Assembly (NCBI GenBank): GCA_019425015.1
Contig: JAHYYJ010000002.1
Coordinates: 62,001-126,000 of the forward strand
From: Collinsella sp.
Lineage (GTDB): Bacteria; Actinomycetota; Coriobacteriia; Coriobacteriales; Coriobacteriaceae
Direction of reading: 5' to 3'
Length of the DNA stretch: 64,000 nt
This document shows, piece after piece, positions 49,797-57,425 of the stretch. The position numbers and the translations under genes were made by a program. The first letter of the stretch is position 1. Each line of letters starts with the position of its first letter. The notes under the pieces were generated by a model. It was given only the letters and a program-made list of their open reading frames with translations. It ran no database searches and was not told the DNA's origin.

Positions 49797-50538
49797 CAGA
49801 ACCACCCTTAAAAAGGGTGGTTTGCTCTTAGGGTATAACCCACGGGCCCCGGGCTCGCGTCTAAAGGCGCGGGCCCGGACTTCGTCCAGGCCTAGTGCAT
49901 CTTGACCCGTGGCGCGCCGGTCGAACCGGCGGCATCACCCCCTCTTGAAGGGGTCCTCGTACTCCTTCACGCTCAGCTTGTCCAGTGCGATGTCGTGGGG
50001 CTCCTGCTCCCTGATGTACTTGGCGATCGTCGCCTCATTCAGGCCGACGGTGGACACGTAGTAGTCCTCCGCCCAGAACTTCCTGTTGCCGAACTTGTAC
50101 TTGAGGTTGGCGTGCCTGTCGAATATCATCAGCGAGCTCTTCCCCTTCAGGTAGCCCATGACGCTCGCGACGCTGTACTTCGGCGGGATCGCCAGCAGCA
50201 CGTGCACGTGGTCGGGCATCAGGTGCCCCTCGATTATCTCGATCCCCTTGTACTCGCACAGCTTCCTGAGGATCTCCCCTATGTCGCTCCTGATTTGGTT
50301 GTAGATCACTTTGCGCCTATACTTCGGCGTGAACACGATGTGGTACTTGCACATCCACTTCGTGTGGGAAAGGCTGTAGGCCTTCTGGGCCATGGCGACC
50401 ACCCCTTCGACTCGAATTCTTGACGGCCTGAACAATCGTCAATATCGGTCGGAGGGGTGGCTTTGTAAAGCCGTTTGTCTCCACCCGCGTAGCGGGTGGT
50501 TTAAAGCTGGCCGCTGCGCGGCCAGCAGGCTAAAGTCT
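49797..50538 (-). mobile_element. IS200/IS605-family insertion sequence, tnpA only
   Basis: The left end starts next to TTCA at 50539-50542 (minus-strand sense), two bases from the rplL terminator T run. It has a hairpin CCACCCGC / GCGGGTGG at 50481-50499. A second inverted repeat CCACCCCT / AGGGGTGG (50399-50460) precedes tnpA. The right-end boundary is uncertain; GC-rich hairpins at 49840-49890 and ACCACCC / GGGTGGT at 49800-49821 are near it. No tnpB is present. The relic at 5100-5302 is a diverged copy. Confidence 0.75.
49935..50393 (-). CDS. tnpA: IS200/IS605-family transposase TnpA (HUH single-strand transposase)
   Basis: This 152-residue protein has the HUH motif in MPDHVHVLL (His62, His64) and the catalytic Tyr126 with Gln130 in NEATIAKYIREQE. 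It moves single-stranded DNA by peel-and-paste transposition and is intact. The ATG at 50393 gives MAQKAYSLSHTKWMCKYHIV, matching the relic. The inverted repeat upstream overlaps the translation start region, as in IS200 where a hairpin reduces transposase synthesis. Confidence 0.93.
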   Translation of the reverse strand: MAQKAYSLSHTKWMCKYHIVFTPKYRRKVIYNQIRSDIGEILRKLCEYKGIEIIEGHLMPDHVHVLLAIPPKYSVASVMGYLKGKSSLMIFDRHANLKYKFGNRKFWAEDYYVSTVGLNEATIAKYIREQEPHDIALDKLSVKEYEDPFKRG

Positions 50539-50548
50539 TGAACAAAAA

Positions 50549-50577
50549 AGACGGGGCTCGCAATGCGAACCCCGTCT
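50549..50577 (-). terminator. rplJ-rplL terminator
   Basis: Stem AGACGGGG(c)TCGCA / CGA(a)CCCCGTCT with a minus-strand run of six T residues. The IS200 left end begins directly after it. Confidence 0.9.
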
Positions 50578-50604
50578 GCAAAGAAATCTGGCGAGAAAGC
50601 CTGA

Positions 50605-50982
50605 TTACTTGAGGGTGACAGCAGCGCCAGCAGCCTCGAGCTTCTCCTTGGCAGCCTCGGCGTCCTCCTTCTTGGCACCCTCGAGAACAGCCTTGGGAGC
50701 GCCCTCGACGACCTCCTTGGCCTCCTTCAGGCCAAGGTTGGTGAGCTCACGGACGGCCTTGATGACCTGGATCTTGTTGTCGCCGAAGCCCTCGAGCACG
50801 ACGTCAAACTCGGTCTTCTCCTCGGCCTCAGCAGCGCCAGCAGCAGGAGCGGCGACAACAGCGGCAGGAGCAGCGGCGGAAACGCCGAAGGTGTCCTCGA
50901 TAGCCTTGACGAGCTCGGAAGCCTCGAGAAGGGTCATTTCCTTAAGAGCATCGATGATCTCATCGGTGGTAAGCTTAGCCAT
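50605..50982 (-). CDS. rplL: Ribosomal protein L7/L12
   Basis: This 125-residue stalk protein recruits translation GTPases. It has the N-terminal dimerisation helices, an Ala-rich hinge (about 36-56) and the C-terminal domain KTEFDVVLEGFGDNKIQVIK (20 residues) with LGLKEAKEVVEGAPK. The ATG at 50982 is preceded by GAAAGGA. It follows rplJ by about 100 nt. Confidence 0.97.
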   Translation of the reverse strand: MAKLTTDEIIDALKEMTLLEASELVKAIEDTFGVSAAAPAAVVAAPAAGAAEAEEKTEFDVVLEGFGDNKIQVIKAVRELTNLGLKEAKEVVEGAPKAVLEGAKKEDAEAAKEKLEAAGAAVTLK

Positions 50983-51084
50983 TTCTAAGTCCTTTCGGTT
51001 TCCGTGTCTGTGCACGGAGATCAGTTAAAACACGGCGCGAATGCGCCAGGGGTGCGGCGTCGCCGCCGCGGCTGAAAGCAGCGA

Positions 51085-51606
51085 CTAGGCTGCCTTCTGC
51101 TCGGAGACCTGCTGGATCGAACGAGCGAGACCAGAGGAAACGCCGTTGACGCAGACAGCGATGTCGCGAGCGAAACCGGAGATGAGACCGGCGATCTGGC
51201 CGAGAAGCTGATCCTTGGTGGGCAGCTCGGCGATAGCCTTAACATCATCAGCGGAAACGGCCTTGCCGTCGGAGATACCGCCCCTGATCTCAAGGACGCC
51301 CTTGGACTTAGCAGAGAAGTCCTTAAGGGCCTTAGCGGCCTCGACCGGCTCGGTCTCGTAGAACACATAAGCGACGGGGCCGGCGAGGATCTCGTCGAGC
51401 TCGGGCTGCTCCTGGTTCTTGAGAGCGATCTTGACCAGGTTGTTCTTGTAGACCTTCATCTCGGCGCCGCACTCGCGAAGCTGATGACGCAGCTCCTGAG
51501 CCTGCTTAACCGTCAGACCGTTGTAGTTGACGACGAACAGACCGGCGTTCTCGGCGATACGGGACTCGATCTCTGCAACCTTGTCGATTTTGTACTGCTG
51601 GGGCAT
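51085..51606 (-). CDS. rplJ: Ribosomal protein L10
   Basis: This 173-residue stalk base protein binds 23S rRNA and L7/L12 dimers. It has the N-terminal NAGLFVVNYNGLTVKQAQEL (20 residues) and the C-terminal helices that hold L12. AGGAGG precedes the ATG. The leader contains an L10-binding RNA and an attenuator, so L10 probably regulates its own operon. rplK and rplA do not adjoin it. Confidence 0.96.
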   Translation of the reverse strand: MPQQYKIDKVAEIESRIAENAGLFVVNYNGLTVKQAQELRHQLRECGAEMKVYKNNLVKIALKNQEQPELDEILAGPVAYVFYETEPVEAAKALKDFSAKSKGVLEIRGGISDGKAVSADDVKAIAELPTKDQLLGQIAGLISGFARDIAVCVNGVSSGLARSIQQVSEQKAA

Positions 51607-51680
51607 GAATTACACCTCCTCGAATTCTTTCCGGGCACGGTCCGCCACAAGGACGTGACGGGGGCATGTCCAAAAAGAAA

Positions 51681-51812
51681 GCCCCCGCGCTGCATGAGCG
51701 ACGGGGGCGAGAAGACATATCTACTCGACCACCTCGGCTGGCGGGATGTCCCATTAAGCTTGCGGGCGAAGCCCGTTTGCACCGGCTGTCTCTGGCAGCG
51801 GATTCGTGCGTG
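51681..51812 (-). promoter_or_regulatory. L10 leader with transcription attenuator
   Basis: On the minus strand CCAGAGACAGCCGGTG is followed by an ACGGGcttcGCCCG hairpin, CTTAATGGGAC and CCCGCCAGCCGAGG, matching the bacterial L10-leader pattern (Rfam ribosomal L10 leader). Downstream, GCCCCCGTCG / CGCGGGGGC plus TTTCTTTTT (51671-51708) is an intrinsic terminator placed to act as attenuator before rplJ. Confidence 0.85.
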
Positions 51813-51822
51813 AACCGAAAGT

Positions 51823-51851
51823 ATTATGGCGGGGACCCTGGCGTCGGTCAA
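51823..51851 (-). promoter_or_regulatory. rplJ promoter
   Basis: Minus-strand TTGACC (51846-51851) and CATAAT (51823-51828) with 17-bp spacing, just upstream of the L10 leader. The -35 lies inside the left outer arm of family A copy 2. Confidence 0.75.
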
Positions 51852-52059
51852 CGGGCGCGAGGATTCGTCCACAAACCCTGCATACGCTCCGGCCCGAGGG
51901 GACGGGTCGAGATTTTCGCTCGGTCAAGTCCTGGCTCGCACGAAGGCCACATTAAGTGGCCTTCGGCTCGTGCGGAATCTACGAAAATCTCGACCCGTCC
52001 CCTCGGGCCGGAGCTGCGGTAACTTTGCGGCGAATCCTCGTGTCCGTTGAACGACGCGC
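51841..52059. repeat. Family A palindromic element, copy 2
   Basis: Perfect 33-bp inner arms (51886-51918 and 51982-52014) are continued by imperfect outer arms (51841-51867 with 52031-52057). The 63-nt centre contains AGTCCTG, the hairpin GAAGGCCAC / GTGGCCTTC with loop ATTAA, and CTCGTGCGGAA, all aligned with copy 1. The arms share no similarity with those of copy 1. Confidence 0.9.
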
Positions 52060-52108
52060 CCCACTCACAATCCTTAAGTCGGTGGGCTGATGTTTTTGTC
52101 CCCGGCGA

Positions 52109-53245
52109 CTACAAGGTTGAAACGAAGGTTGACAGGCGGTGGAGGCCTTCGTCTAGATCTTGGTCGGAGACGCAGTAGCTTAGGCGGATGTGGCCTTCGG
52201 TGCCGAAGCAGTCGCCCGGGACTAGGGCTACGTTGGCCTCTTTGATGGCTTTGATGCAGAAGTCTTCGCTTGTCAGGCCGTACTGTTTAATGCTGGGGAA
52301 GGCGTAGAAGGCGCCGGCTGGTTCCACTACGTCGAGATCCATGGCGTATAAGGCTGCGAGTACGCGTTCGCGGCGGGCTCGGTAGACTTTGAGCATGGGG
52401 GTTGGGTCGACGGTCAGGGCTCGAGCTGCGGCGTCCATCTCGAAGGAGACGGCGCTCGATACTAGGTATTGGTGAGCTTTTGCGATCTCGGCGATGACGG
52501 GTGCCGCTGCTGCGAGCCAGCCCAGGCGCCAGCCGGTCATGGCCCAGGGCTTGGAGAAGCTCTCGATGATCACCGTCTGCTCGCGCAGCTCCGGGTGTCG
52601 CTGGGCAAAACGCTCGTAACCATCCACATAGACCAAACGGTTGTACACGTCGTCGCAGACCACGTAGATGCCCGACTGCTCCGCTACGCGCGCCACGGCG
52701 TCGAGCGATGCCGCGTTGAGAATGCAGCCCGTGGGATTGTTGGGCGAGCAGATAACGATGGCCTTGGTCGCCGGGGTCACACAGGCGCGAAGCGCATCCT
52801 CGTCAATCTGAAATTGCGCAGGCTCCGTATCCAAAAAGACCGCTTTGGCGTGATTGGCCACGACGATGCTCTCGTACAGGCCAAAGGCCGGCGTGGGAAT
52901 AATGACCTCGTCGCCGGGGTTGAGCATAGCCATGAATGTTGCCGACAGGGCCTCGGTCGCGCCGTCGGTCAGGATGACCTCGTCGGCCGAAAACATAAGG
53001 CCCGCGTCCCCCATGTAGGCAGATAACGCCTCACGCAGGGCGGGGCGACCGTTGTTGGGCGGATAGTGCGTGTCGCCGCGGTCCAACGAAGCAGTCACCT
53101 CGGCGCTAATCACATCGGGCGTGGGAAAATCGGGCTCACCGAGCGCGAGCGCGATGCACCCCGGATGCTGGGCGGCGAGCGCGTTGATCCGGCGGATACC
53201 GGAGGGCTTAAGCGTGGCAAGCGAGGTGTTCATGGGCAGACGCAT
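52109..53245 (-). CDS. Pyridoxal-phosphate aminotransferase class I/II (aspartate aminotransferase-like)
   Basis: This 378-residue enzyme has SPNNPTGCILNAASLDAVAR (20 residues), CDDVYNRLVY and the PLP lysine in ESFSKPWAMTGWRLGW. It belongs to subgroup I-gamma, which includes prokaryotic aspartate and aromatic aminotransferases; the substrate is not certain. The start ATG has AAAGGA upstream. It lies upstream of family A copy 2 and is transcribed toward rplJ but probably ends before the rplJ promoter. Confidence 0.9.
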   Translation of the reverse strand: MRLPMNTSLATLKPSGIRRINALAAQHPGCIALALGEPDFPTPDVISAEVTASLDRGDTHYPPNNGRPALREALSAYMGDAGLMFSADEVILTDGATEALSATFMAMLNPGDEVIIPTPAFGLYESIVVANHAKAVFLDTEPAQFQIDEDALRACVTPATKAIVICSPNNPTGCILNAASLDAVARVAEQSGIYVVCDDVYNRLVYVDGYERFAQRHPELREQTVIIESFSKPWAMTGWRLGWLAAAAPVIAEIAKAHQYLVSSAVSFEMDAAARALTVDPTPMLKVYRARRERVLAALYAMDLDVVEPAGAFYAFPSIKQYGLTSEDFCIKAIKEANVALVPGDCFGTEGHIRLSYCVSDQDLDEGLHRLSTFVSTL

Positions 53246-53338
53246 GACGTTCCTTTCGTAAGGGTTGCACTAGGATAGCGCGGCGGGACGCCGCCGGACG
53301 GTGTAACCTAAACGGAAACCAACCGGAAAGGAGGCGGC

Positions 53339-54010
53339 ATGGAGACGACCGCACGCGGCGATGTACCAAAAACGCTGCAAACCATTGCGTATATCAGTAT
53401 TCCCAAGAGCGCCGATCTTGAGTTTTTGCTCTGGGACCTGCAGGATGCCATCGCCGCCTATGCACAGATTTCCGGCACTGTGCTCCCCCACCCGGTCGAT
53501 TTGGAGGCGGATGATGCCGGCAGCGTTGCCGGTACCGCCGATGGCATTGTGTTCGCCGTTGAAGATGCACCCAATGATGAAGCGATGGCGCCCATTGAGC
53601 AGGTGCTCGACCGCTTTGGCGGCGCAGGGACGCGTGCCTACGTTGTTGTCCAGGCCGACATCGGCGGCCTGGAGCGAGCACACGGGCTCGTCGTGCGTCT
53701 GCGAGCGGCGTGCGACCTTCGTGGGCTGTCATGGTGCGGCGGCGTTGTCGCCTGTACCGGCAGCGGCTTCGCGGCGCTTCGTCACTCACCGCGCATGGGA
53801 CTCTTGCGGCGACCGTTTTCGGAAGCGATGGACAAGCTCGTAGGCGCCGTTCGTATGGGCTGTTCGGTTGAGCATGCGCAGCGACTTGGTGGTGGTAATG
53901 CCGAGGACGTCGACGCCGACGGCATGGCTTGCGCCGAGCCAGCCGTGCCCGTGCCGATCTGGCGAGGCGTTCTGAAACACCTCGGCGCCCGCACTCAATC
54001 AATAATCTAA
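53339..54010 (+). CDS. Hypothetical protein, possible flavodoxin-like fold
   Basis: A 223-residue cytoplasmic protein follows GGAAAGGAGG at a good distance. I do not recognise a named family. The segment ADGIVFAVEDAPNDEAMAPI (20 residues) and GLSWCGGVVACTGSGF resemble the strand-loop pattern of NADPH-dependent FMN reductases (flavodoxin fold), but the usual glycine-rich flavin loop at the N-terminus is not clear. The C-terminal MGLLRRPFSEAMDKLVGAVR segment is also reminiscent of such proteins. It is the only plus-strand gene in this stretch, between the divergently placed aminotransferase and a convergent DNA glycosylase gene. Confidence 0.6.
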   Translation: METTARGDVPKTLQTIAYISIPKSADLEFLLWDLQDAIAAYAQISGTVLPHPVDLEADDAGSVAGTADGIVFAVEDAPNDEAMAPIEQVLDRFGGAGTRAYVVVQADIGGLERAHGLVVRLRAACDLRGLSWCGGVVACTGSGFAALRHSPRMGLLRRPFSEAMDKLVGAVRMGCSVEHAQRLGGGNAEDVDADGMACAEPAVPVPIWRGVLKHLGARTQSII

Positions 54011-54011
54011 A

Positions 54012-54575
54012 TTAATGAGCTGCCCAGTCAACGGCTTCACTCCAACGCTCGACAAGCCGCTCCAAACGCCACGCCGCGTTGGCAGGACTCGTCGACGGCA
54101 GCACGATGGCGGGTAGCCCCGTCCGCTCTTGTAGATAGCGTTTGTAGAGCCGTCCGGCCGTGCCGCCGTTGCAAACAACGATCTCGATCGGCGTGGCATC
54201 CACAATGCGTTCAATATGTGCCGGCACAACGTTTTTGATGCTAGCGTCACTCGAGCCCTTAATGTCGCAGCTCTCGATCACGTCCCACAGGGCCACACCG
54301 CCGTTGAGCAGCATAGCCCGCTTGGCAGCAATCGAGGCGGCGAGCGTCGCGGGCTCGCCGCTCGCCAAAGAGTCTCCCTCGTTGGGCGGCACGGGCGCAC
54401 CAAGGCACGCGGCCATCACACGCCAAAAGCGGTTCTGCGGATTGCCATAGTAGAAGGCATTGGCACGCGAGAGCACCGAGGGAAACGACCCCAGCACCAA
54501 AACGCGCGAGTGCCGGTCGAACACGGGCTCAAACCCATGCTCAATATGCTGATAGCCCTCGTCAGACACAGGCAT
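54012..54575 (-). CDS. DNA-deoxyinosine glycosylase (HDG-type uracil-DNA glycosylase superfamily)
   Basis: This 187-residue protein has LGSFPSVLSRANAFYYGNPQ (20 residues) followed by NRFWRV, and the C-terminal PSTSPANA, which correspond to the active-site motifs of family-6 UDG enzymes that remove hypoxanthine (deaminated adenine) from DNA. There is no iron-sulfur cluster. It overlaps no neighbour; its stop is one base from the stop of the plus-strand hypothetical gene. It is 3 nt after the GH13 gene on the same strand, suggesting co-transcription. Confidence 0.9.
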   Translation of the reverse strand: MPVSDEGYQHIEHGFEPVFDRHSRVLVLGSFPSVLSRANAFYYGNPQNRFWRVMAACLGAPVPPNEGDSLASGEPATLAASIAAKRAMLLNGGVALWDVIESCDIKGSSDASIKNVVPAHIERIVDATPIEIVVCNGGTAGRLYKRYLQERTGLPAIVLPSTSPANAAWRLERLVERWSEAVDWAAH

Positions 54576-54578
54576 GGG

Positions 54579-55955
54579 CTAGGCCCTCAGCAGATAGCGC
54601 ACCTCGTAGGGCGCAAGCTCAAGGGAGCCCGCCAGCTCGACCGTGGGCACGCCGTCGGCCAGCAGGTCGACAAAGGACCCATTGAGCTCGCCGGCGCCAA
54701 AGGTGTAAGGCTCGCCCACGGCATTGACCGCCACGAGCACCGTCGCGTCGTCGCAGGCGCGCTCGAACAGCAGCTGCTTGTTCTGAATCACCACGTTGCG
54801 ATAGGCACCATAGTTGAGGGCACGGGCCGCCGCGTCGTCTGCCGAGCGCAGGTGCGCGAGCTGCTTGATGAAGGCCGTCAGCTCGTTGGGCGCAGGCTCA
54901 TCGAGCGCAGGTCGCAGCGCCCAGTCACCATCGGGGCCGCCCTTTTCGCCAGGAATCCCCCACTCGCTGCCATAGTAGACGCACGGAATGCCCGGCATGC
55001 CAAAGAGCATGCCATAAGCGGGGCGCAGACAGGACTTGTCGGTAAGGATGCTCGCCAGGCGCGGCACATCGTGGTTGTCGACAAACGACAGCAGATGCTT
55101 GCCGCGATAAATGCACCACGGGTCACCGCCAAACTGGCGGTGCAGCGAGTGCGCGATCTCGAACATATTGACCGAGTTAAAGCTGGAGTACAGGCCCTTG
55201 TAGCACTCGTAGTTGGTGCAGGAGTCGAGCATCTCGTCGTTGACGATCTGGTTGTAGTCGCCGTGGAGCGTCTCGCCGATCAGCACAAAGTCGGGCTTGA
55301 GCTCACGGGCAAAGGCGTGCAGGCGGCGCATAAAGTCGCGGTCGAGCATATAGGCAACGTCCAGGCGCAGGCCGTCGACGCCAAAGACGTCGGCCCAACG
55401 GCGCACGGACTCGAGCAGGTAATCGACCACGGCGGGGTTTTGCAGGTTGAGCTTCACGAGCTCAAAATGGCCTTCCCAGCCCTCGTACCAAAAGCCATCG
55501 CCATAGCAGGAGTCGCCGTCAAAGCTGATGTGGAACCAATCCTTGTAGGGCGAGTCCCACTTGCGCTCCTGCACATCGCGGAAGGCCCAAAAGCCACGGC
55601 CCACATGGTTGAAGACCGCATCGAGCACCACGCGGATGCCATGGGCGCGCAGCGTCTCGCACACGGCGGCAAAATCGGCATCCCCACCCAGGCGACGGTC
55701 GATATGGCGCAGGCTGCGCGTGTCGTAGCCATGGCTGTCGGATTCGAGCGGCGGGTTAATGAGCACAGCACCGATGCCGAGCTCTTGCAGGTAGTCGGCC
55801 CATTGGGCGATCTTCATGATGGGCGCATCGGGGTTGGGCGCAGCGTTGGCAGCCTGGGCGAGCTCATCCTCGGCAACGGGCGCGGCGTTTTCGCGCGGAG
55901 CTCCACAAAAGCCCAGCGGATAGATCTGGTAGAACGTCGTCTCGTATGCCCACAT
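54579..55955 (-). CDS. Glycoside hydrolase family 13 alpha-amylase-type enzyme
   Basis: This 458-residue TIM-barrel enzyme acts on alpha-glucans. The catalytic triad is visible: Asp199 in DGLRLDVAY, Glu228 in LIGETLHGD and Asp296 in SFVDNHD; DAVFNHVG is also present. No signal peptide is seen, so it is intracellular and probably degrades glycogen or imported maltodextrins. The length is typical for cytoplasmic amylase or neopullulanase-like members without extra domains. Exact specificity cannot be inferred. Confidence 0.92.
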   Translation of the reverse strand: MWAYETTFYQIYPLGFCGAPRENAAPVAEDELAQAANAAPNPDAPIMKIAQWADYLQELGIGAVLINPPLESDSHGYDTRSLRHIDRRLGGDADFAAVCETLRAHGIRVVLDAVFNHVGRGFWAFRDVQERKWDSPYKDWFHISFDGDSCYGDGFWYEGWEGHFELVKLNLQNPAVVDYLLESVRRWADVFGVDGLRLDVAYMLDRDFMRRLHAFARELKPDFVLIGETLHGDYNQIVNDEMLDSCTNYECYKGLYSSFNSVNMFEIAHSLHRQFGGDPWCIYRGKHLLSFVDNHDVPRLASILTDKSCLRPAYGMLFGMPGIPCVYYGSEWGIPGEKGGPDGDWALRPALDEPAPNELTAFIKQLAHLRSADDAAARALNYGAYRNVVIQNKQLLFERACDDATVLVAVNAVGEPYTFGAGELNGSFVDLLADGVPTVELAGSLELAPYEVRYLLRA

Positions 55956-56028
55956 AGCAACCTCCCGGTAAGCTCAACACAACGACATCCATTGTATGCC
56001 GGCTTGTATCCTCTCCCCCAAAATAAGC

Positions 56029-56089
56029 TGCGGTGGAATAGGAACTGTTGGGGCCAATAAACCGGGCAAACAGTCCGTATTTCACCGCA
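56029..56089 (-). terminator. Long imperfect hairpin after the MFS gene
   Basis: TGCGGTG..AATA..GG..ACTGTT pairs with AACAGT..CC..GTATT..CACCGCA around a GC-rich loop, with minus-strand TTATTTT after it. It could terminate the MFS transcript. Confidence 0.55.
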
Positions 56090-56107
56090 ACTGATGAGGG
56101 AACGTGA

Positions 56108-57304
56108 TTAGGCGACGGGCTTGGCGCGGCGTATGGCCGGGAACAGTACGGTGATGGCGAGGATGACGCCCACGACGGTAATCGCCCCGCCCGCGAAGCC
56201 AATCCAGGAGATACCGGGACCCGAAACCACGGCGCCGCCGATCGCGGTGCCCGTGCCGATGCCGAGGTTAAACAGGCCCGAGAAGATCGACATGGCGACG
56301 GCCGACGAATCCGCCGGCGTGTACTTGATGAGCTCGGCCTGAAACGCCACGTTAAAGGCCGTGGAGCAGCAGCCCCATAGCGCGCAAACAGCGAGAACGG
56401 CGACGAGCGACGGTGCAACCGGACCCATGAGCAGCAGAGCCACAGGCACGCCGGAGAGTGTGATAGCCAAGAACGGAAAGCGATGGCCATCGAACAGTCG
56501 GCCGAACAGCCAGCTTCCGAGCAGACCGGAGCAGCCAAACGCCGTCAGCGTCATGGTGATGGCGCTTGCGTCGACATGGGCGACCTGCGCCAGGAAGGGC
56601 TCGATATAGCTGTAACCCGCGTAGTAGCCGGTCGCCATAAAGACCGTGACCGCATAAAGCGCGATGAGGAACGGATTCTTGAGCAGCTCGGGCAGCTGCT
56701 TAACGGTAAAGCGCTCGCCCACCGGCATGGCCGGGAACACCGCGGCCTGGTAGACGACCGCGACGGCAGAAAAAGCTCCGACCACGGCAAACGTCATACG
56801 CCAGCCCACGGCCAGCCCGATGGCGCGGCCGATCGGCAGGCCAAAGATCTGCGCGATGGACGAGCCCGTGGCGATCATGCTAATGGCGAGCGCCCCGTGG
56901 CGACTGTCAACCAGGCGCGAGGCCATGATTGAGGCGACCGACCAGAACACGGCATGCGCGCAGGCGACCACCAGACGCGCGCAAACCAAAATAGGATAGG
57001 TAGGCGCCACGGCGGACAGGAACTGACCCAGCGAGAACACGGCAAGCACGCCGAGCAGCATACGCTTGAACTCGAAGCGCGAGGCAAACACCATAAGCGG
57101 CAACGACAGCAACATGACGCCCCAGGCGTAGACCGAGATCATGATGCCTGCCTGGGCCTCGGTGAGCGAGAACGACGCGGCGATATCGGTCAGAAGGCCG
57201 ATGGGCATGAACTCCGACGTGTTGAACACGAATGCGCAGCAGGCGAGCCCGATAAGCGGGAGCCACTGCCTGAGTGAGATGCCATCTTGTCTTGCCTGAC
57301 TCAT
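56108..57304 (-). CDS. MFS transporter, DHA1 family (sugar-efflux/drug-efflux type)
   Basis: This 398-residue protein has about twelve membrane helices and the opening LACCAFVFNTSEFMPIGLLT (20 residues), typical of SotB/YdeA and other DHA1 exporters, followed by a motif-A-like loop FASRFEFKRMLLG. Substrates could be arabinose-like sugars or drugs. I chose the ATG at 57304, preceded by GGAG at 11 nt; a TTG 15 nt upstream overlaps that site. It stands as a single gene. Confidence 0.88.
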   Translation of the reverse strand: MSQARQDGISLRQWLPLIGLACCAFVFNTSEFMPIGLLTDIAASFSLTEAQAGIMISVYAWGVMLLSLPLMVFASRFEFKRMLLGVLAVFSLGQFLSAVAPTYPILVCARLVVACAHAVFWSVASIMASRLVDSRHGALAISMIATGSSIAQIFGLPIGRAIGLAVGWRMTFAVVGAFSAVAVVYQAAVFPAMPVGERFTVKQLPELLKNPFLIALYAVTVFMATGYYAGYSYIEPFLAQVAHVDASAITMTLTAFGCSGLLGSWLFGRLFDGHRFPFLAITLSGVPVALLLMGPVAPSLVAVLAVCALWGCCSTAFNVAFQAELIKYTPADSSAVAMSIFSGLFNLGIGTGTAIGGAVVSGPGISWIGFAGGAITVVGVILAITVLFPAIRRAKPVA

Positions 57305-57348
57305 ATATAACGTCTCCAATCATTTTGAGCGGAGGCGATTATATAGCA

Positions 57349-57385
57349 ACGGTCCCGCATCCGTCAGCAACAGATGCGGGGCCGT
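57349..57385 (-). terminator. Hairpin after feoB
   Basis: Stem ACGGTCCCGCATC / GATGCGGGGCCGT with an 11-nt loop. The T run is weak. Confidence 0.55.
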
Positions 57386-57425
57386 AATCAACTCAATACA
57401 CAGAGGTTGCGCCATCAATAAATAA

